In this document: positions 8,673 to 16,868 of the stretch, piece after piece
Layout: every line of letters starts with the position of its first letter
Numbering within the stretch: the first letter of the stretch is position 1
Assembly: GCF_003605435.1 (NCBI RefSeq)
Contig: NZ_QXQB01000001.1
Location: 124,001-188,000, forward strand
Reading direction: 5' to 3'
Length of the DNA: 64,000 bases
Source of the DNA: Paenibacillus pinisoli
Lineage (GTDB): Bacteria > Bacillota > Bacilli > Paenibacillales > Paenibacillaceae
Translations under genes and position numbers: made by a program
The notes under the pieces: model-generated
What the model was told of the DNA's origin: nothing
What the model saw: the letters and a program-made list of their open reading frames with translations, nothing else
Database searches by the model: none

Positions 8673-8728
8673 TATTTTTGCATGTGCAATGAATTTCAGC
8701 AAGAAGGAGCTTCGTTGTGGAAGGGTCG

Positions 8729-9295
8729 CTAGCTGTCCTTTTTCTCGCATACATAGACGAATGCAGGCGGTAAGTTCAGCGGCACGAAGTGAACTTCCCG
8801 GATATGAAATAGCCGAGCCAGATGCGGCTTCATTTGCTGAGAGTACTGGAAGGCGATGAATAAACCGCCCGGTTTTAATGAACGTACGATTTGGTCCAGC
8901 AGCCGGTCGCGCATCAACGGTGAGAAATTGAAAAAAGGCAATCCGCTGATGATACAATCCAGGTGGGGAATCCCTTCTGTATCCAGCACTTCTCTAAGCA
9001 GCAAGGCATCCTGGTAACTAGAATATTCGGGATACTTTTTCTGCAGCTCATTCAGTAGAAAAGGATCCTTCTCGAGCAAGACTACGCGGGTCTTGTTGCG
9101 GGCAACCTTCCCGATATGCTTCGTAATGGCGCCTGTGCCGGCTCCAAGCTCGGCTATACTGTCAACGTGCATCCATGGCACCTGTCCCAGCATCCTCAGC
9201 GCCAGAAAGGCGGAGCTTGGCGTTACGCTTCCGATTTGTTTGGGCGATCGAACAAATTTATATAGAAACAGCAGCTTCTCTTGAATGAAATTCAT
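8729..9295 (-). CDS. SAM-dependent methyltransferase, phospholipid N-methyltransferase/KsgA-like
   Basis: 188 residues, class I Rossmann methyltransferase. The SAM site is IAELGAGTGAITKHI with the acidic strand end VVLLEKDPFLL. A short N-terminal stretch KFVRSPKQIGSVTPSSAFLALRML resembles the start of bacterial phospholipid N-methyltransferases, and DCIISGLPFFNFSPLMRDRLLDQIVRSLKPGG resembles the same group and the rRNA dimethyltransferases. So methylation of a membrane lipid or an RNA base are both possible; I favour the lipid group. ATG follows GGGAAGGA. Single gene; the 9.4-kb repeat array lies just upstream of its promoter region. Confidence 0.75.
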   Translation of the reverse strand: MNFIQEKLLFLYKFVRSPKQIGSVTPSSAFLALRMLGQVPWMHVDSIAELGAGTGAITKHIGKVARNKTRVVLLEKDPFLLNELQKKYPEYSSYQDALLLREVLDTEGIPHLDCIISGLPFFNFSPLMRDRLLDQIVRSLKPGGLFIAFQYSQQMKPHLARLFHIREVHFVPLNLPPAFVYVCEKKDS

Positions 9296-9420
9296 ATGCA
9301 GTTCCTTCCCTTCGTCTTGTTATGACTACAGGATAGAAGACAATTGTGCAGAACACTCGCAGGAAATTCTGAAGAAAAGTTAAAGATTCTGCAAAGCTGC
9401 CTATGGGCGCTTTAAGTGAA

Positions 9421-10090
9421 TGCTGTAAGCCGTGTTTTGCGGCTTGCAGTGCTCAGAGGGGCCTTCGCGCTTGCTCTAGGCCGAGTTTCTCGCGTTGCAG
9501 CGCTCAGAGCAGGGGCCCTCGCGCTTGCTCTAAGCCGAGTTTCTCGGGTTGCAGCGCTCAGAGCGGCCCTCGCGCTTGCTCTAAGCCGAGTTTCTCGGGT
9601 TGCAGCGCTCAGAGCGGCCTTTTCGCTTGCTCTAGGCCGAGTTTCTCGGGGTGCAGCGCTCAGAGGGGCCTTCGCGCTTGCTCTAGGCCGAGTTTCTCGG
9701 GGTGCAGCGCTCAGAGCAGCGGCCCTCGCGCTTGCTATAAGCCGAGTTTCTCGCGTTGCAGCGCTCTGAGCGGCCTTCGCGCTTGCTCTAGGCCGAGTTT
9801 CTCGGGTTACAGCGCTCAGAGCAGCGGCCTTCGCGCTTGCTCTAGGCCGAGCTTCTCGGGTTGCTGCGCTCAGAGCAGCGGCCCTCGCGCTTGCTCTAAG
9901 CCGAGTTTCTCGGGGTGCAGCGATTAGAGCGGCCCTCGCGCTTGCTCTAGGCCGAGTTTCTCGGGGTGCAGCGCTCAGAGCGGCCCTCGCGTGCTCTAGG
10001 CCGAGTTTCTCGGGTTACAGCGCTCAGAGCGGCCTTGGCCCACGCACTAAGCCGAGTTTCTCGGATTGCAGCTCTCGGAGCGTGACTGGC
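9421..10090. repeat. Tandem array of about 13 units of 51/54 bp with internal dyads
   Basis: Units start with TTGCTCTARGCCGAGTTTCTCGG and end with CAGCGCTCAGAGCGGCCYTCGCGC. Unit starts at 9471, 9525, 9576, 9627, 9678, 9732, 9783, 9837, 9891 and 9942 are spaced 51 or 54 bp; the 54-bp form has an extra triplet near the end. Degenerate units flank both ends and one unit is 50 bp. Each unit holds two small hairpins, CCGAG-TTT-CTCGG and CGCTC-AGA-GCG. Because 51 and 54 are multiples of three, long frames stay open (9403-9927, 9416-9769), but neither has a ribosome site and both are cut by substitutions or the 50-bp unit, so I treat the array as non-coding. It fills the 940-bp gap between divergent genes. 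Confidence 0.9.
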
Positions 10091-10233
10091 ACATGCTTGC
10101 TGCTTTGCACTTCGAAGAATCTATATATTGCGGATGTTGGAAGCGCGTATTACACTAACTACTAAATTATAAACAGTGCCCCGCAGCAACTTGCGGACAG
10201 GCACACAACAACTAGGAATGGAGGGACGCCCGC

Positions 10234-10971
10234 GTGTCGTCAGAAACAAGAAGCATACCCGCTGGAGAGAAACTAGCTGAGCAAGACAGCTTTCTCCAGG
10301 GAGTTAAGGACTGCGTCCCAACCCTGTTAGGCTACCTAAGCATTGGGCTTGCTGCCGGCGTGGTACAAAAAACAGCTGGCCTTACCATAACCGAGATTGC
10401 CCTGTTAAGCCTGTTGCTCTATGCTGGCTCCGCCCAGTTTATCTTTGCCGGGATGATTGCAGCCGGAAGCTCGCCGGCAGCTATTATCTTTACGATCTTT
10501 TTCGTGAATCTGCGCCATCTGCTGCTAAGCGCTTCTCTCTCCCCTTACTTCCGCCATCTATCCGTATGGCGAAATATGTGGGTAGGCTCTCTGCTCACGG
10601 ATGAAACTTTCGGCGTCGCAATCCAACAAGCGGTGACGCGCAAAAAGCTTGGCGAGCGCTGGATGCATGGCCTCAACGTGACCGCTTATCTGAACTGGCT
10701 AATTGCCAATCTTGCAGGGGCAATGCTGGCGAATTGGATCTCCAATCCGGAGCAGTACGGCCTCGGCTTTGCGCTTCCAGCCATGTTCATTGGACTGTTG
10801 GTGCTATCTATATTAGGCAGAGGCAAGCTTAAGCTGGATATCGCCATTGCGTTAATTGCGGCAGCAGTTGCTATTGGAAGCGCGCTCCTCTTCTCAGGCA
10901 GCATGGGCATTATTATTGCAACGATTGTAGCTTCAACTATTGGAATGGCGGTGGATAAAAGATGGAAGTAA
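10234..10971 (+). CDS. azlC: Branched-chain amino acid exporter subunit AzlC
   Basis: 245 residues, about six to eight membrane helices. Family motifs are GVKDCVPTLLGYLSIGLAAGVV, SLLLYAGSAQFIFAGMI, FFVNLRHLLLSASLSPYF and LLTDETFGVAI. AzlC with the small AzlD exports branched-chain amino acids and analogues such as 4-azaleucine. The start is GTG at 10234 with GGAGGG about nine bases before it. It overlaps azlD by 10 bp, the usual arrangement. No Lrp-type AzlB regulator is beside it. Confidence 0.93.
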   Translation: MSSETRSIPAGEKLAEQDSFLQGVKDCVPTLLGYLSIGLAAGVVQKTAGLTITEIALLSLLLYAGSAQFIFAGMIAAGSSPAAIIFTIFFVNLRHLLLSASLSPYFRHLSVWRNMWVGSLLTDETFGVAIQQAVTRKKLGERWMHGLNVTAYLNWLIANLAGAMLANWISNPEQYGLGFALPAMFIGLLVLSILGRGKLKLDIAIALIAAAVAIGSALLFSGSMGIIIATIVASTIGMAVDKRWK

Positions 10972-11288
10972 GACCAGAAGTGCTGTTCATTCTGCTTGGC
11001 GCGGCGATCCTAACCTTTCTTCCGAGGGTAATCCCGCTCATGATCTTGTCTCGGTTCGAGCTGCCGGAATGGGCCGAGCGCTGGCTGAGTTTTGTTCCAA
11101 TCGCGGTCATGGCGGCATTGATTGGGCAGGAGCTTTTTTTGCATAACGGAGAATGGATTCCAATAGGCAGCAACTTGAACCTTTTGGCGGCGATACCCGC
11201 CTTTATCGTCGCAATTCAAACAAGAAGCCTGCTGCTGACAGTAGTGACCGGCGTATTATCTCTGATGCTCTTGCGATTGTGGCTGTAA
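10962..11288 (+). CDS. azlD: Branched-chain amino acid exporter subunit AzlD
   Basis: 108 residues with about four hydrophobic helices: EVLFILLGAAILTFLPRVIPLMIL, then RWLSFVPIAVMAALIGQELF, AAIPAFIVAIQTRSLLLTVVTGVLSLMLLRLW. The TFLPRVIPL segment and size are typical for AzlD. It is translationally coupled to azlC and is followed by a strong terminator, closing a two-gene operon. Confidence 0.9.
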   Translation: MEVRPEVLFILLGAAILTFLPRVIPLMILSRFELPEWAERWLSFVPIAVMAALIGQELFLHNGEWIPIGSNLNLLAAIPAFIVAIQTRSLLLTVVTGVLSLMLLRLWL

Positions 11289-11310
11289 GGCTCCTGAGCG
11301 TAGATAAGCA

Positions 11311-11343
11311 AAAACTGACCATTTATGAATGGTCAGTTTTTTT
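11311..11343 (+). terminator. Terminator of the azlCD operon
   Basis: Perfect 13-bp stem AAAACTGACCATT/AATGGTCAGTTTT around a four-base loop and followed by more T. It lies 22 bp after the azlD stop. Confidence 0.9.
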
Positions 11344-11549
11344 GATAATTGCCCCGTATCAAACAAATTGATCTGCAAGAACTATTATCCCTAATGCTCC
11401 TATTAGCAACAACGCGCGCAGCATGAGCTAAACTGGCGATCTACATTTTCAACATCATACTGAGCTCGCCGATTAAGCGGAATTAGAGGCTGCGGAAAAT
11501 GTACGTAGAATAGCTATCAGGAAAATATGATCGAAAGCTCAGCCCTACA

Positions 11550-12215
11550 TCAGGAAACTTGGGATTCCTCATATACGACTTCATGACCCTGCCGATTGGC
11601 ATGCAGATGCCAGTAAACCTCGGCGATTCGATCCGGGTCGAAGTGCGTATCCTTCGCAACGTAGCCCGCAATGGTCACGATACCGACATGAATGCCTTTC
11701 GGCGCCAATTCCTCGCCTAGAGAGAAAGCCAAGCTGCGCAGTGCTGCTTTGCCGAGCGACAAAGAGGCGTATTTCGTGGACGGATGCAGCGCGAAGCCCC
11801 CTCCGGTGAACAGAATCGTGCCTTTGCCCTGTTCTTCCTGCCCGGGGATTACCTGCAGCGCGCTTGCCAGCGCTCCTGACACATTGACCGTAAGCTCGCG
11901 GCTTAGCTGGTCCGGCGTGAGCGAGGTTGGCAGCCCAGCTTGAAGAGCCGCTGCATTATATACCAATACTTCTGGCGAGCCGTAGCTTGCTTTAATATTT
12001 TGGAATGCGGACTCTATGGATTCCGTCTCCCCGGCATCCCCTTGAATGCAATGCGCTTCAATGTTAGATGCAAGCAACTCGCTTACGAGCAGTTGAAGCG
12101 ACTGCTCATTGCGCGATACTAGAATGACGCGATAGCCATGCTTGCCGAACGCTTTGGCCACGCTTAGCCCGATTCCAGGCCCAGCGCCTACGATAACTGC
12201 CGATGGTTTGCTCAC
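11550..12215 (-). CDS. Atypical short-chain dehydrogenase/reductase
   Basis: 221 residues with the SDR cofactor loop GAGPGIGLSVAKAFG, an acidic GDAGETES where nucleotide-binding Asp is expected, the NAAA motif in VLVYNAAALQAG and NVSGALAS. In place of the canonical YxxxK it has KYASLSLGKAALRSLA: the residue four before Lys is Leu and the nearest Tyr is seven before it. I believe a subgroup of small bacterial SDRs shares this pattern, but the catalytic role is then unclear. GTG start at 12215 follows GGGAGGGG. Single gene; substrate unknown. Confidence 0.8.
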   Translation of the reverse strand: MSKPSAVIVGAGPGIGLSVAKAFGKHGYRVILVSRNEQSLQLLVSELLASNIEAHCIQGDAGETESIESAFQNIKASYGSPEVLVYNAAALQAGLPTSLTPDQLSRELTVNVSGALASALQVIPGQEEQGKGTILFTGGGFALHPSTKYASLSLGKAALRSLAFSLGEELAPKGIHVGIVTIAGYVAKDTHFDPDRIAEVYWHLHANRQGHEVVYEESQVS

Positions 12216-12489
12216 GCTAAGGCACCCCTCCCACGATAATTGGCATGCGCTCGCGAATTAAATTTTTTCAATTCACATAAGGCTGCACCCGAGTTCATTA
12301 TGGCATTCTAAAACCTATTTATCCAATAGGAATTATTGATATTATTGGTCGTGATTCTGGTTTGATCTATAAATCGCTATATCGCTTCCTTCTATCACTT
12401 CCTTCCATCGTTCCCTTTATAGACCTCAAGTCATTCAGCTTGCTGCCTACGACAAAGGTTCCGATAGCACTCCTGTATCGTTGCAGCCA

Positions 12490-14481
12490 TTAAGATTCCA
12501 TCGTTTCATTCTCGAACAGGCTGGCCTCCCGGTAATTGATGAACATATGCAATTTGCCGGTCATGGAGCGGTCGATATCCCCTTGCTCATACAGCGCTTG
12601 AACGACATTGCGCTCGCTTTGAATCGCCTTTGCCTGCAGCTCCTTCTTCTGCTCCTGCAGCTCTTCATTCATTGATGCTCTGAACTCATCCGACTGGAGC
12701 ATCTCCTCGATCTGACGATAATGGGAAATGACCGACATTGCAGCCGCGCGGTTCGTATCATCAGTGCATGCTTTTATCTCATCAACCGCATTATGGATGC
12801 ACTGAAGCTTTATCTCCTTGTACTGCTCGAGCCCCTCTTTGGTCCACTTTGGCTTGCGGCCGGGATACAGGCTTTTTTTGATAAAATGGCGAATGGTGAA
12901 GAGAACGGCTGAAAACATAAATTTAAGCCGATTCGTCAGCGCCACTTCTGTCTGCTTAAGCGCATATTGGCAAATGCCCGCAACTTCCTCATTAATTTCC
13001 CCTTGCTCCAGCTCGCGCCGCACAGTCTTCGCTTCTGCACGCAAGGCGAGCAGCCGCATTTCTACCGTTTTCTTCTGAATATCGGCAAAGCTTCCTTGTT
13101 CCCTGCCCTTCAGCCATTGAAGCTCCTGCTGATATTGGTTCATGATCGTTAATGCTGCCGCCCTATTCTCATCGTTCATATGATCGCGCACCGTCTTCAG
13201 TCCCGCTTTCAGCACTTTCATTTGCGCCTGATTTTCCGAGTAGCCTTCCAGGGCCTCAAGCTCGGCTTTCGTATCCCTGCTTAGGACAGGGAGCAAGGCA
13301 CTAGCCAAAATCAGCGTCAGCAAGATCACACCCGCAGACAAGCAAATGATCAAATCCCGCTCTGGAAAAGGCGTTCCGCCTGATACAATAAGCGGAATCG
13401 AAAACGCGCCTGCCAGCGTTACAGCCCCTCGCACCCCTGACAGCGAGGTGAGCAGCGCATCCCGGAGCCGCCGCCCTGATGCGAACAAGTACACCCACAC
13501 AAACCGCAATAGAAGCAAGATTGCCGTTATAAGCAAGGTATACCCTATGACAATGCCGTTCGGGTACGCCTCATTTTCAATAATGACGGATGCTACGCTC
13601 GGAACCTCCAGCCCAAGCAGAACGAACACCAAGCCGTTCAATATAAACAAAATAACCGTCCATGTGCTTTCCGACACGATACGGAGCTCCGCTGTAGCCG
13701 CCTGTAGCCGATCCCGTTCAATCGCATGGACGATGCCCGCAGCAACAACTGCCAGGATGCCCGATACGCCTAACTCCTCCGATACCAAATAAATCAGAAA
13801 CGGCGTCAGAATCATAATCAGCATATGTACCGTGACGTCCTCCATGCCCAACCGCCGCAGATAGACGCGCAGCCATATGATCAGGAACGCCATAATGGCG
13901 CCAACCGCCAGGCCTCCGATTGCAATAAGGAAAAAGCTTACCGTCGCTCGGGCCGCAGAGAACTCCCCCGTAACGGCAGCCGCTATCGCAAATTTGAACG
14001 CCACAAGTCCCGATGCGTCATTCATCAGAGCTTCACCCTCCAGCAGCCTCATGATGGAGGAAGGAAGCCGGATTCGCCCGGCCAGCGATCCGACAGCCAC
14101 CGCATCGGTCGGCGACAGAATCGCGGCAAGCGCGAATGCCGCAGCCAGCGGAATATCCGGTATAAGCCAATGAATGAACGGCCCTGCCACAAGCACCGTG
14201 GCAAGGACAAGTCCCAGCGCCATCAGCAGAATCGGCGCCCGCAGCTGCCACAGCTCATTGCGCGGCGTTCTTCTTCCATCATTAAATAGCAGAGGTGCGA
14301 TAAACAGCACAAAAAATAATTCCGGATTCAGCTCCAGATGCTCCGCCAGCGGCGTTAATGCGATGGCCATGCCAAGCGCAATCTGTATGAGCGGTATCGG
14401 AATAAAGGGCACAAAGCGGTTCAGCACATTCGATAATCCAATAAATCCAATCATGATGAAGACGAGTAAAAACAGTTCCAT
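12490..14481 (-). CDS. nhaK: Na+(K+)/H+ antiporter, CPA1 family, NhaK-like
   Basis: 663 residues. About twelve membrane helices fill residues 1-400, with the transport-site motif AAILSPTDAVAVGSL, then LLEGEALMNDASGLVAFKFA and SLSGVRGAVTLAGAFSIPL, all CPA1 marks. A cytoplasmic tail of about 250 residues, rich in charged helices and coiled-coil-like stretches, follows; this length and layout match B. subtilis NhaK (YvgP). Such antiporters remove Na+ or K+ and help pH balance. ATG follows AAAAGGAGC. It is a single gene; no regulator is adjacent. Confidence 0.9.
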   Translation of the reverse strand: MELFLLVFIMIGFIGLSNVLNRFVPFIPIPLIQIALGMAIALTPLAEHLELNPELFFVLFIAPLLFNDGRRTPRNELWQLRAPILLMALGLVLATVLVAGPFIHWLIPDIPLAAAFALAAILSPTDAVAVGSLAGRIRLPSSIMRLLEGEALMNDASGLVAFKFAIAAAVTGEFSAARATVSFFLIAIGGLAVGAIMAFLIIWLRVYLRRLGMEDVTVHMLIMILTPFLIYLVSEELGVSGILAVVAAGIVHAIERDRLQAATAELRIVSESTWTVILFILNGLVFVLLGLEVPSVASVIIENEAYPNGIVIGYTLLITAILLLLRFVWVYLFASGRRLRDALLTSLSGVRGAVTLAGAFSIPLIVSGGTPFPERDLIICLSAGVILLTLILASALLPVLSRDTKAELEALEGYSENQAQMKVLKAGLKTVRDHMNDENRAAALTIMNQYQQELQWLKGREQGSFADIQKKTVEMRLLALRAEAKTVRRELEQGEINEEVAGICQYALKQTEVALTNRLKFMFSAVLFTIRHFIKKSLYPGRKPKWTKEGLEQYKEIKLQCIHNAVDEIKACTDDTNRAAAMSVISHYRQIEEMLQSDEFRASMNEELQEQKKELQAKAIQSERNVVQALYEQGDIDRSMTGKLHMFINYREASLFENETMES

Positions 14482-14591
14482 GGTTCTGCTCCTTTTGCAT
14501 AACGATGCAGCCTAGTCTAGATGGTTATTATTTGATACCTTGCCGTAATTATGCCTGGACGCAGAGAGTTCACACGATTCAAATGAGAGAA

Positions 14592-14622
14592 GCCCCCGCT
14601 CCTCCATATGGAGGAACGGGGG
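14592..14622 (-). terminator. Terminator of the LPMO gene
   Basis: CCCCCGCTCCTCC and GGAGGAACGGGGG form a near-perfect stem around ATAT. It lies 18 bp past the stop of the minus-strand LPMO gene; only a modest T-rich stretch follows on the minus strand. Confidence 0.7.
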
Positions 14623-14639
14623 CCCATTATTTCAATTGA

Positions 14640-15995
14640 TTAAGGCTGCAGCTGCCATAGAGCCGGCACATTGCTTGGCTCCCAGCCATTCAGCGAAGTA
14701 TGCGCTTGGATACACTTGTAGACTTTGCCGTTATAGGATACAAGCGCATTCACCGCATATGCCGTATTCGGCGCCCAAGCCGTTGCGCTAGGGCCTTGAG
14801 CCGTTGTGACCGTAATGGCATTGCTGTTGCCGGATTCATTGTTCGACGGGTCATATGCCCTGACTGTGAACGTGTAATTCGTGTTCGGCGACAAGCCCGT
14901 TACGAGCTTCTCGGTTGCTGTGCCAACTACCGTTGCGATCACAGTATTGCCGGAGTAAATCCGGTAGCCTGCGATGCCGTTCGCATCCGTCGATGCATTC
15001 CACATGAGCGTTACCGAATTGGAGCCCGGCGTGCCCATGACATGCAGTCCTGTCGGATTGGTCGGCGGAGTATTATCGATCGGCTGCGCAACCGTCGTCA
15101 CCGTGACGCTATTGCTCGCTGGTGAGCGGTTGCCTGATCCGTCGAAGGCCTTCACCGTGAAAGTGTATGTCGTTCCGGCGAGCAGATTCGTCAAATTCAC
15201 ACTCGTCTGAGTGCCCGGTACAGTAGCAATCGGCGATGGGTTAGAGCCGCTATAGATCTCATAGCCGGCTACACTGTTGTTATCCGTGGAAGCTCCCCAC
15301 GAAAGCGCAGCAGTTGTAATGCCGACTGTGCCTGCTGTCAGGTTGGAAGGCGTTGTTGGAGCGATTGTGTCCGATGGGCCGAATTGCGCATCAATGGCGA
15401 TATACCATGCGTTTTGCGTATCGGCAATATCCCATACCGCAAGAATAATATGGTAGCCCGTTCTGGACGGAACGTTACAAGTATGCGACAGCGTAGCCGG
15501 CGGCTGCTGCCCGTTGCCGTTAATGGTACAGAACGGCGTCAGATCCAGCTGCGCGCGAGTCAGCGGCGCATTCGGATTCCAGTCCGGCTTTGTGATGAAG
15601 TAGCGGTAGCTCGTCGTAGCGTGACGCGCCGTGAACTTCCAAGTGAACGTATTCGTGCCGCTTGTCATATTGACTTTGTTCCAACGTGTTGCCGATTGCT
15701 GATCGAGGGCAGAGAAGGCCGCGAGCCCCGCACTGGCGATTTTACCGTCAGCCGGACCTGCCTGCGGGAAGCCCTTCAGCCCTTCAAGGCTTTGCGGCTC
15801 ATAAATAATCGGGCCGCAATTCGTATTGAGGCCGTTCTTGCACTGGATGGCCCGGCTTGCCGGATCATCCACGTAACCGTGGGCGGAGACAGACTTGGAG
15901 AAAGCAAGCATACAAGCGAATAACAGCAAGAGACCACCGCTAACCATCAGAACGCGCCTTATGAGAGTTGAATTCATACGGACTTGAAGCATCAT
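14640..15995 (-). CDS. Secreted chitin-active lytic polysaccharide monooxygenase (AA10) with two Fn3 domains and CBM5/12
   Basis: Copper enzyme that cleaves crystalline chitin oxidatively. After a signal peptide ending SKSVSA, the mature protein begins with His ([10 protein letters not shown]), the first ligand of the copper histidine brace; the second is His in [12 protein letters not shown] about 86 residues later. Further AA10 marks are [18 protein letters not shown] and [21 protein letters not shown]. Two fibronectin-III domains follow (PSNLTAG... and PTGLHVMG...), then a C-terminal chitin-binding module ([25 protein letters not shown] split by aromatic residues). GTG, ATG and ATG codons follow each other at the start; I use ATG 15995, seven bases after AAGGAGG. 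Upstream DNA carries a cre site. Expected partner of the GH19 chitinase at 5.2 kb. Confidence 0.95.
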   Translation of the reverse strand: MMLQVRMNSTLIRRVLMVSGGLLLLFACMLAFSKSVSAHGYVDDPASRAIQCKNGLNTNCGPIIYEPQSLEGLKGFPQAGPADGKIASAGLAAFSALDQQSATRWNKVNMTSGTNTFTWKFTARHATTSYRYFITKPDWNPNAPLTRAQLDLTPFCTINGNGQQPPATLSHTCNVPSRTGYHIILAVWDIADTQNAWYIAIDAQFGPSDTIAPTTPSNLTAGTVGITTAALSWGASTDNNSVAGYEIYSGSNPSPIATVPGTQTSVNLTNLLAGTTYTFTVKAFDGSGNRSPASNSVTVTTVAQPIDNTPPTNPTGLHVMGTPGSNSVTLMWNASTDANGIAGYRIYSGNTVIATVVGTATEKLVTGLSPNTNYTFTVRAYDPSNNESGNSNAITVTTAQGPSATAWAPNTAYAVNALVSYNGKVYKCIQAHTSLNGWEPSNVPALWQLQP

Positions 15996-16306
15996 CACAT
16001 TACCTCCTTGGGTTTAGGTTGGTATGGGTGTCCACCTATCTCCTACACAAACTTATGGAGTGCTATTGCGGGCTGCCTCCTCTCTGCAATGTGGCCAAAC
16101 CTAGCGGCAAAGCATAACGAAATAGACCAACCCCTTATACAACCGATTTATATAAACTCATAATGAGCCTATATACGCATGGAGACCTCTGCATAATCGA
16201 GTTGAGACGGGTTCATCGCACGTACGCTTTTCTGGCAAGCGCGAAGAAGTATGTAGCGGTAACGGGATGAACGCTGCGCTATCCGAGTTGAAATATACAC
16301 ACTTGG

Positions 16307-16322
16307 TGTGACAAATATCACA
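16307..16322. promoter_or_regulatory. TGTGA-N6-TCACA dyad (Crp/Fnr or Rex type)
   Basis: TGTGACAAATATCACA matches exactly the half-sites bound by Fnr of Bacillus and by E. coli Crp, and nearly the Rex site. It lies 312 bp before the LPMO start and ten bases from the cre site. An Fnr homologue is encoded in this window at 38.3 kb. Confidence 0.4.
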
Positions 16323-16331
16323 ATTTTATTT

Positions 16332-16345
16332 TGTAAGCGTTGTCA
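16332..16345 (+). promoter_or_regulatory. Consensus cre site (CcpA) upstream of the LPMO gene
   Basis: TGTAAGCGTTGTCA fits the cre consensus TGWAANCGNTNWCA at every position. It lies 337 bp upstream of the LPMO start; the long distance implies a distant promoter or a long leader. Confidence 0.55.
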
Positions 16346-16664
16346 TTAAAATGATTATTCAAAATGAAAATGAATTGGCCTGATTAATGATAAAGAGATA
16401 GCGAGTTAGCCGGTAAGGGATGTGGGTTGTCGGAATGCAAGGACAAATGCTGGAGCAATGATGGATTCAATCCAAGTGGGACTGATGCATAGTCGAAGAA
16501 TAGTTGTGGGGTCGAAACTAGCTGAATCTAACCGGATAAGTAGGTGTCCTGGTTCGGATTCGTGCTGGGGTTTTAGAATAATTCTATTATAATGCAGATT
16601 CTACTATTTGTGTACTATTATTTTTGAAAAAAATAGAATTTGCCCAAAAAGCTGACAAACTCCC

Positions 16665-16868
16665 CTATAGCCCGACTAAATCAATCAGCAGCGCGATGAC
16701 TTTGCTCGACTTGAACTTATGGTTCAGAAAGACGCTCATCCAGTCAGCGAAGCCGAGCAGCAGCAGAGTTGTTACCAGCACAATCTCCCTCTTCTCCGTG
16801 CGCTGCCGGATCATAAGGGTCAGACTGCCTCCGAATATAACGATGAACAGGAGTATAAACCATATCAT
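16665..16868 (-). CDS. Small two-helix membrane protein, candidate germinant-receptor D subunit
   Basis: 67 residues: a first helix at about 1-19 (IWFILLFIVIFGGSLTLMI), a charged loop RQRTEKRE, and a second helix IVLVTTLLLLGFADWMSVFL, then a short basic tail. A longer frame upstream is the shadow of gerKB; ATG at 16868 overlaps the gerKB stop as ATGA and follows GGGAGGAG. Small D subunits with two membrane helices are known from several Bacillus germinant-receptor operons, including gerK, so position, size and topology all fit. Sequence similarity to known D proteins could not be checked. Confidence 0.7.
   Translation of the reverse strand: MIWFILLFIVIFGGSLTLMIRQRTEKREIVLVTTLLLLGFADWMSVFLNHKFKSSKVIALLIDLVGL

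Larger units (their letters stand above)
15996..16664. other. Gene-free stretch upstream of the LPMO gene
   Basis: About 670 bp between the end of the gerK-like operon and the LPMO start, both on the minus strand. No convincing coding sequence. It holds a consensus cre site, a TGTGA-N6-TCACA dyad, and an AT-rich stretch at 16560-16640 that may include the end signal of the ger operon, although I see no clean terminator hairpin. Confidence 0.6.

Noticed and set aside
9403-9927. Open frame for a 174-residue Cys/Ser-rich repeat protein across the 51-bp array
   Set aside because: No ribosome site before the ATG; two frames are open at once because the unit length is a multiple of three; stops arise from single substitutions within units; one unit is 50 bp. 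The array looks non-coding.
9421-10090. CRISPR array
   Set aside because: There are no unique spacers: the whole 51/54-bp unit repeats, and no cas genes are nearby.
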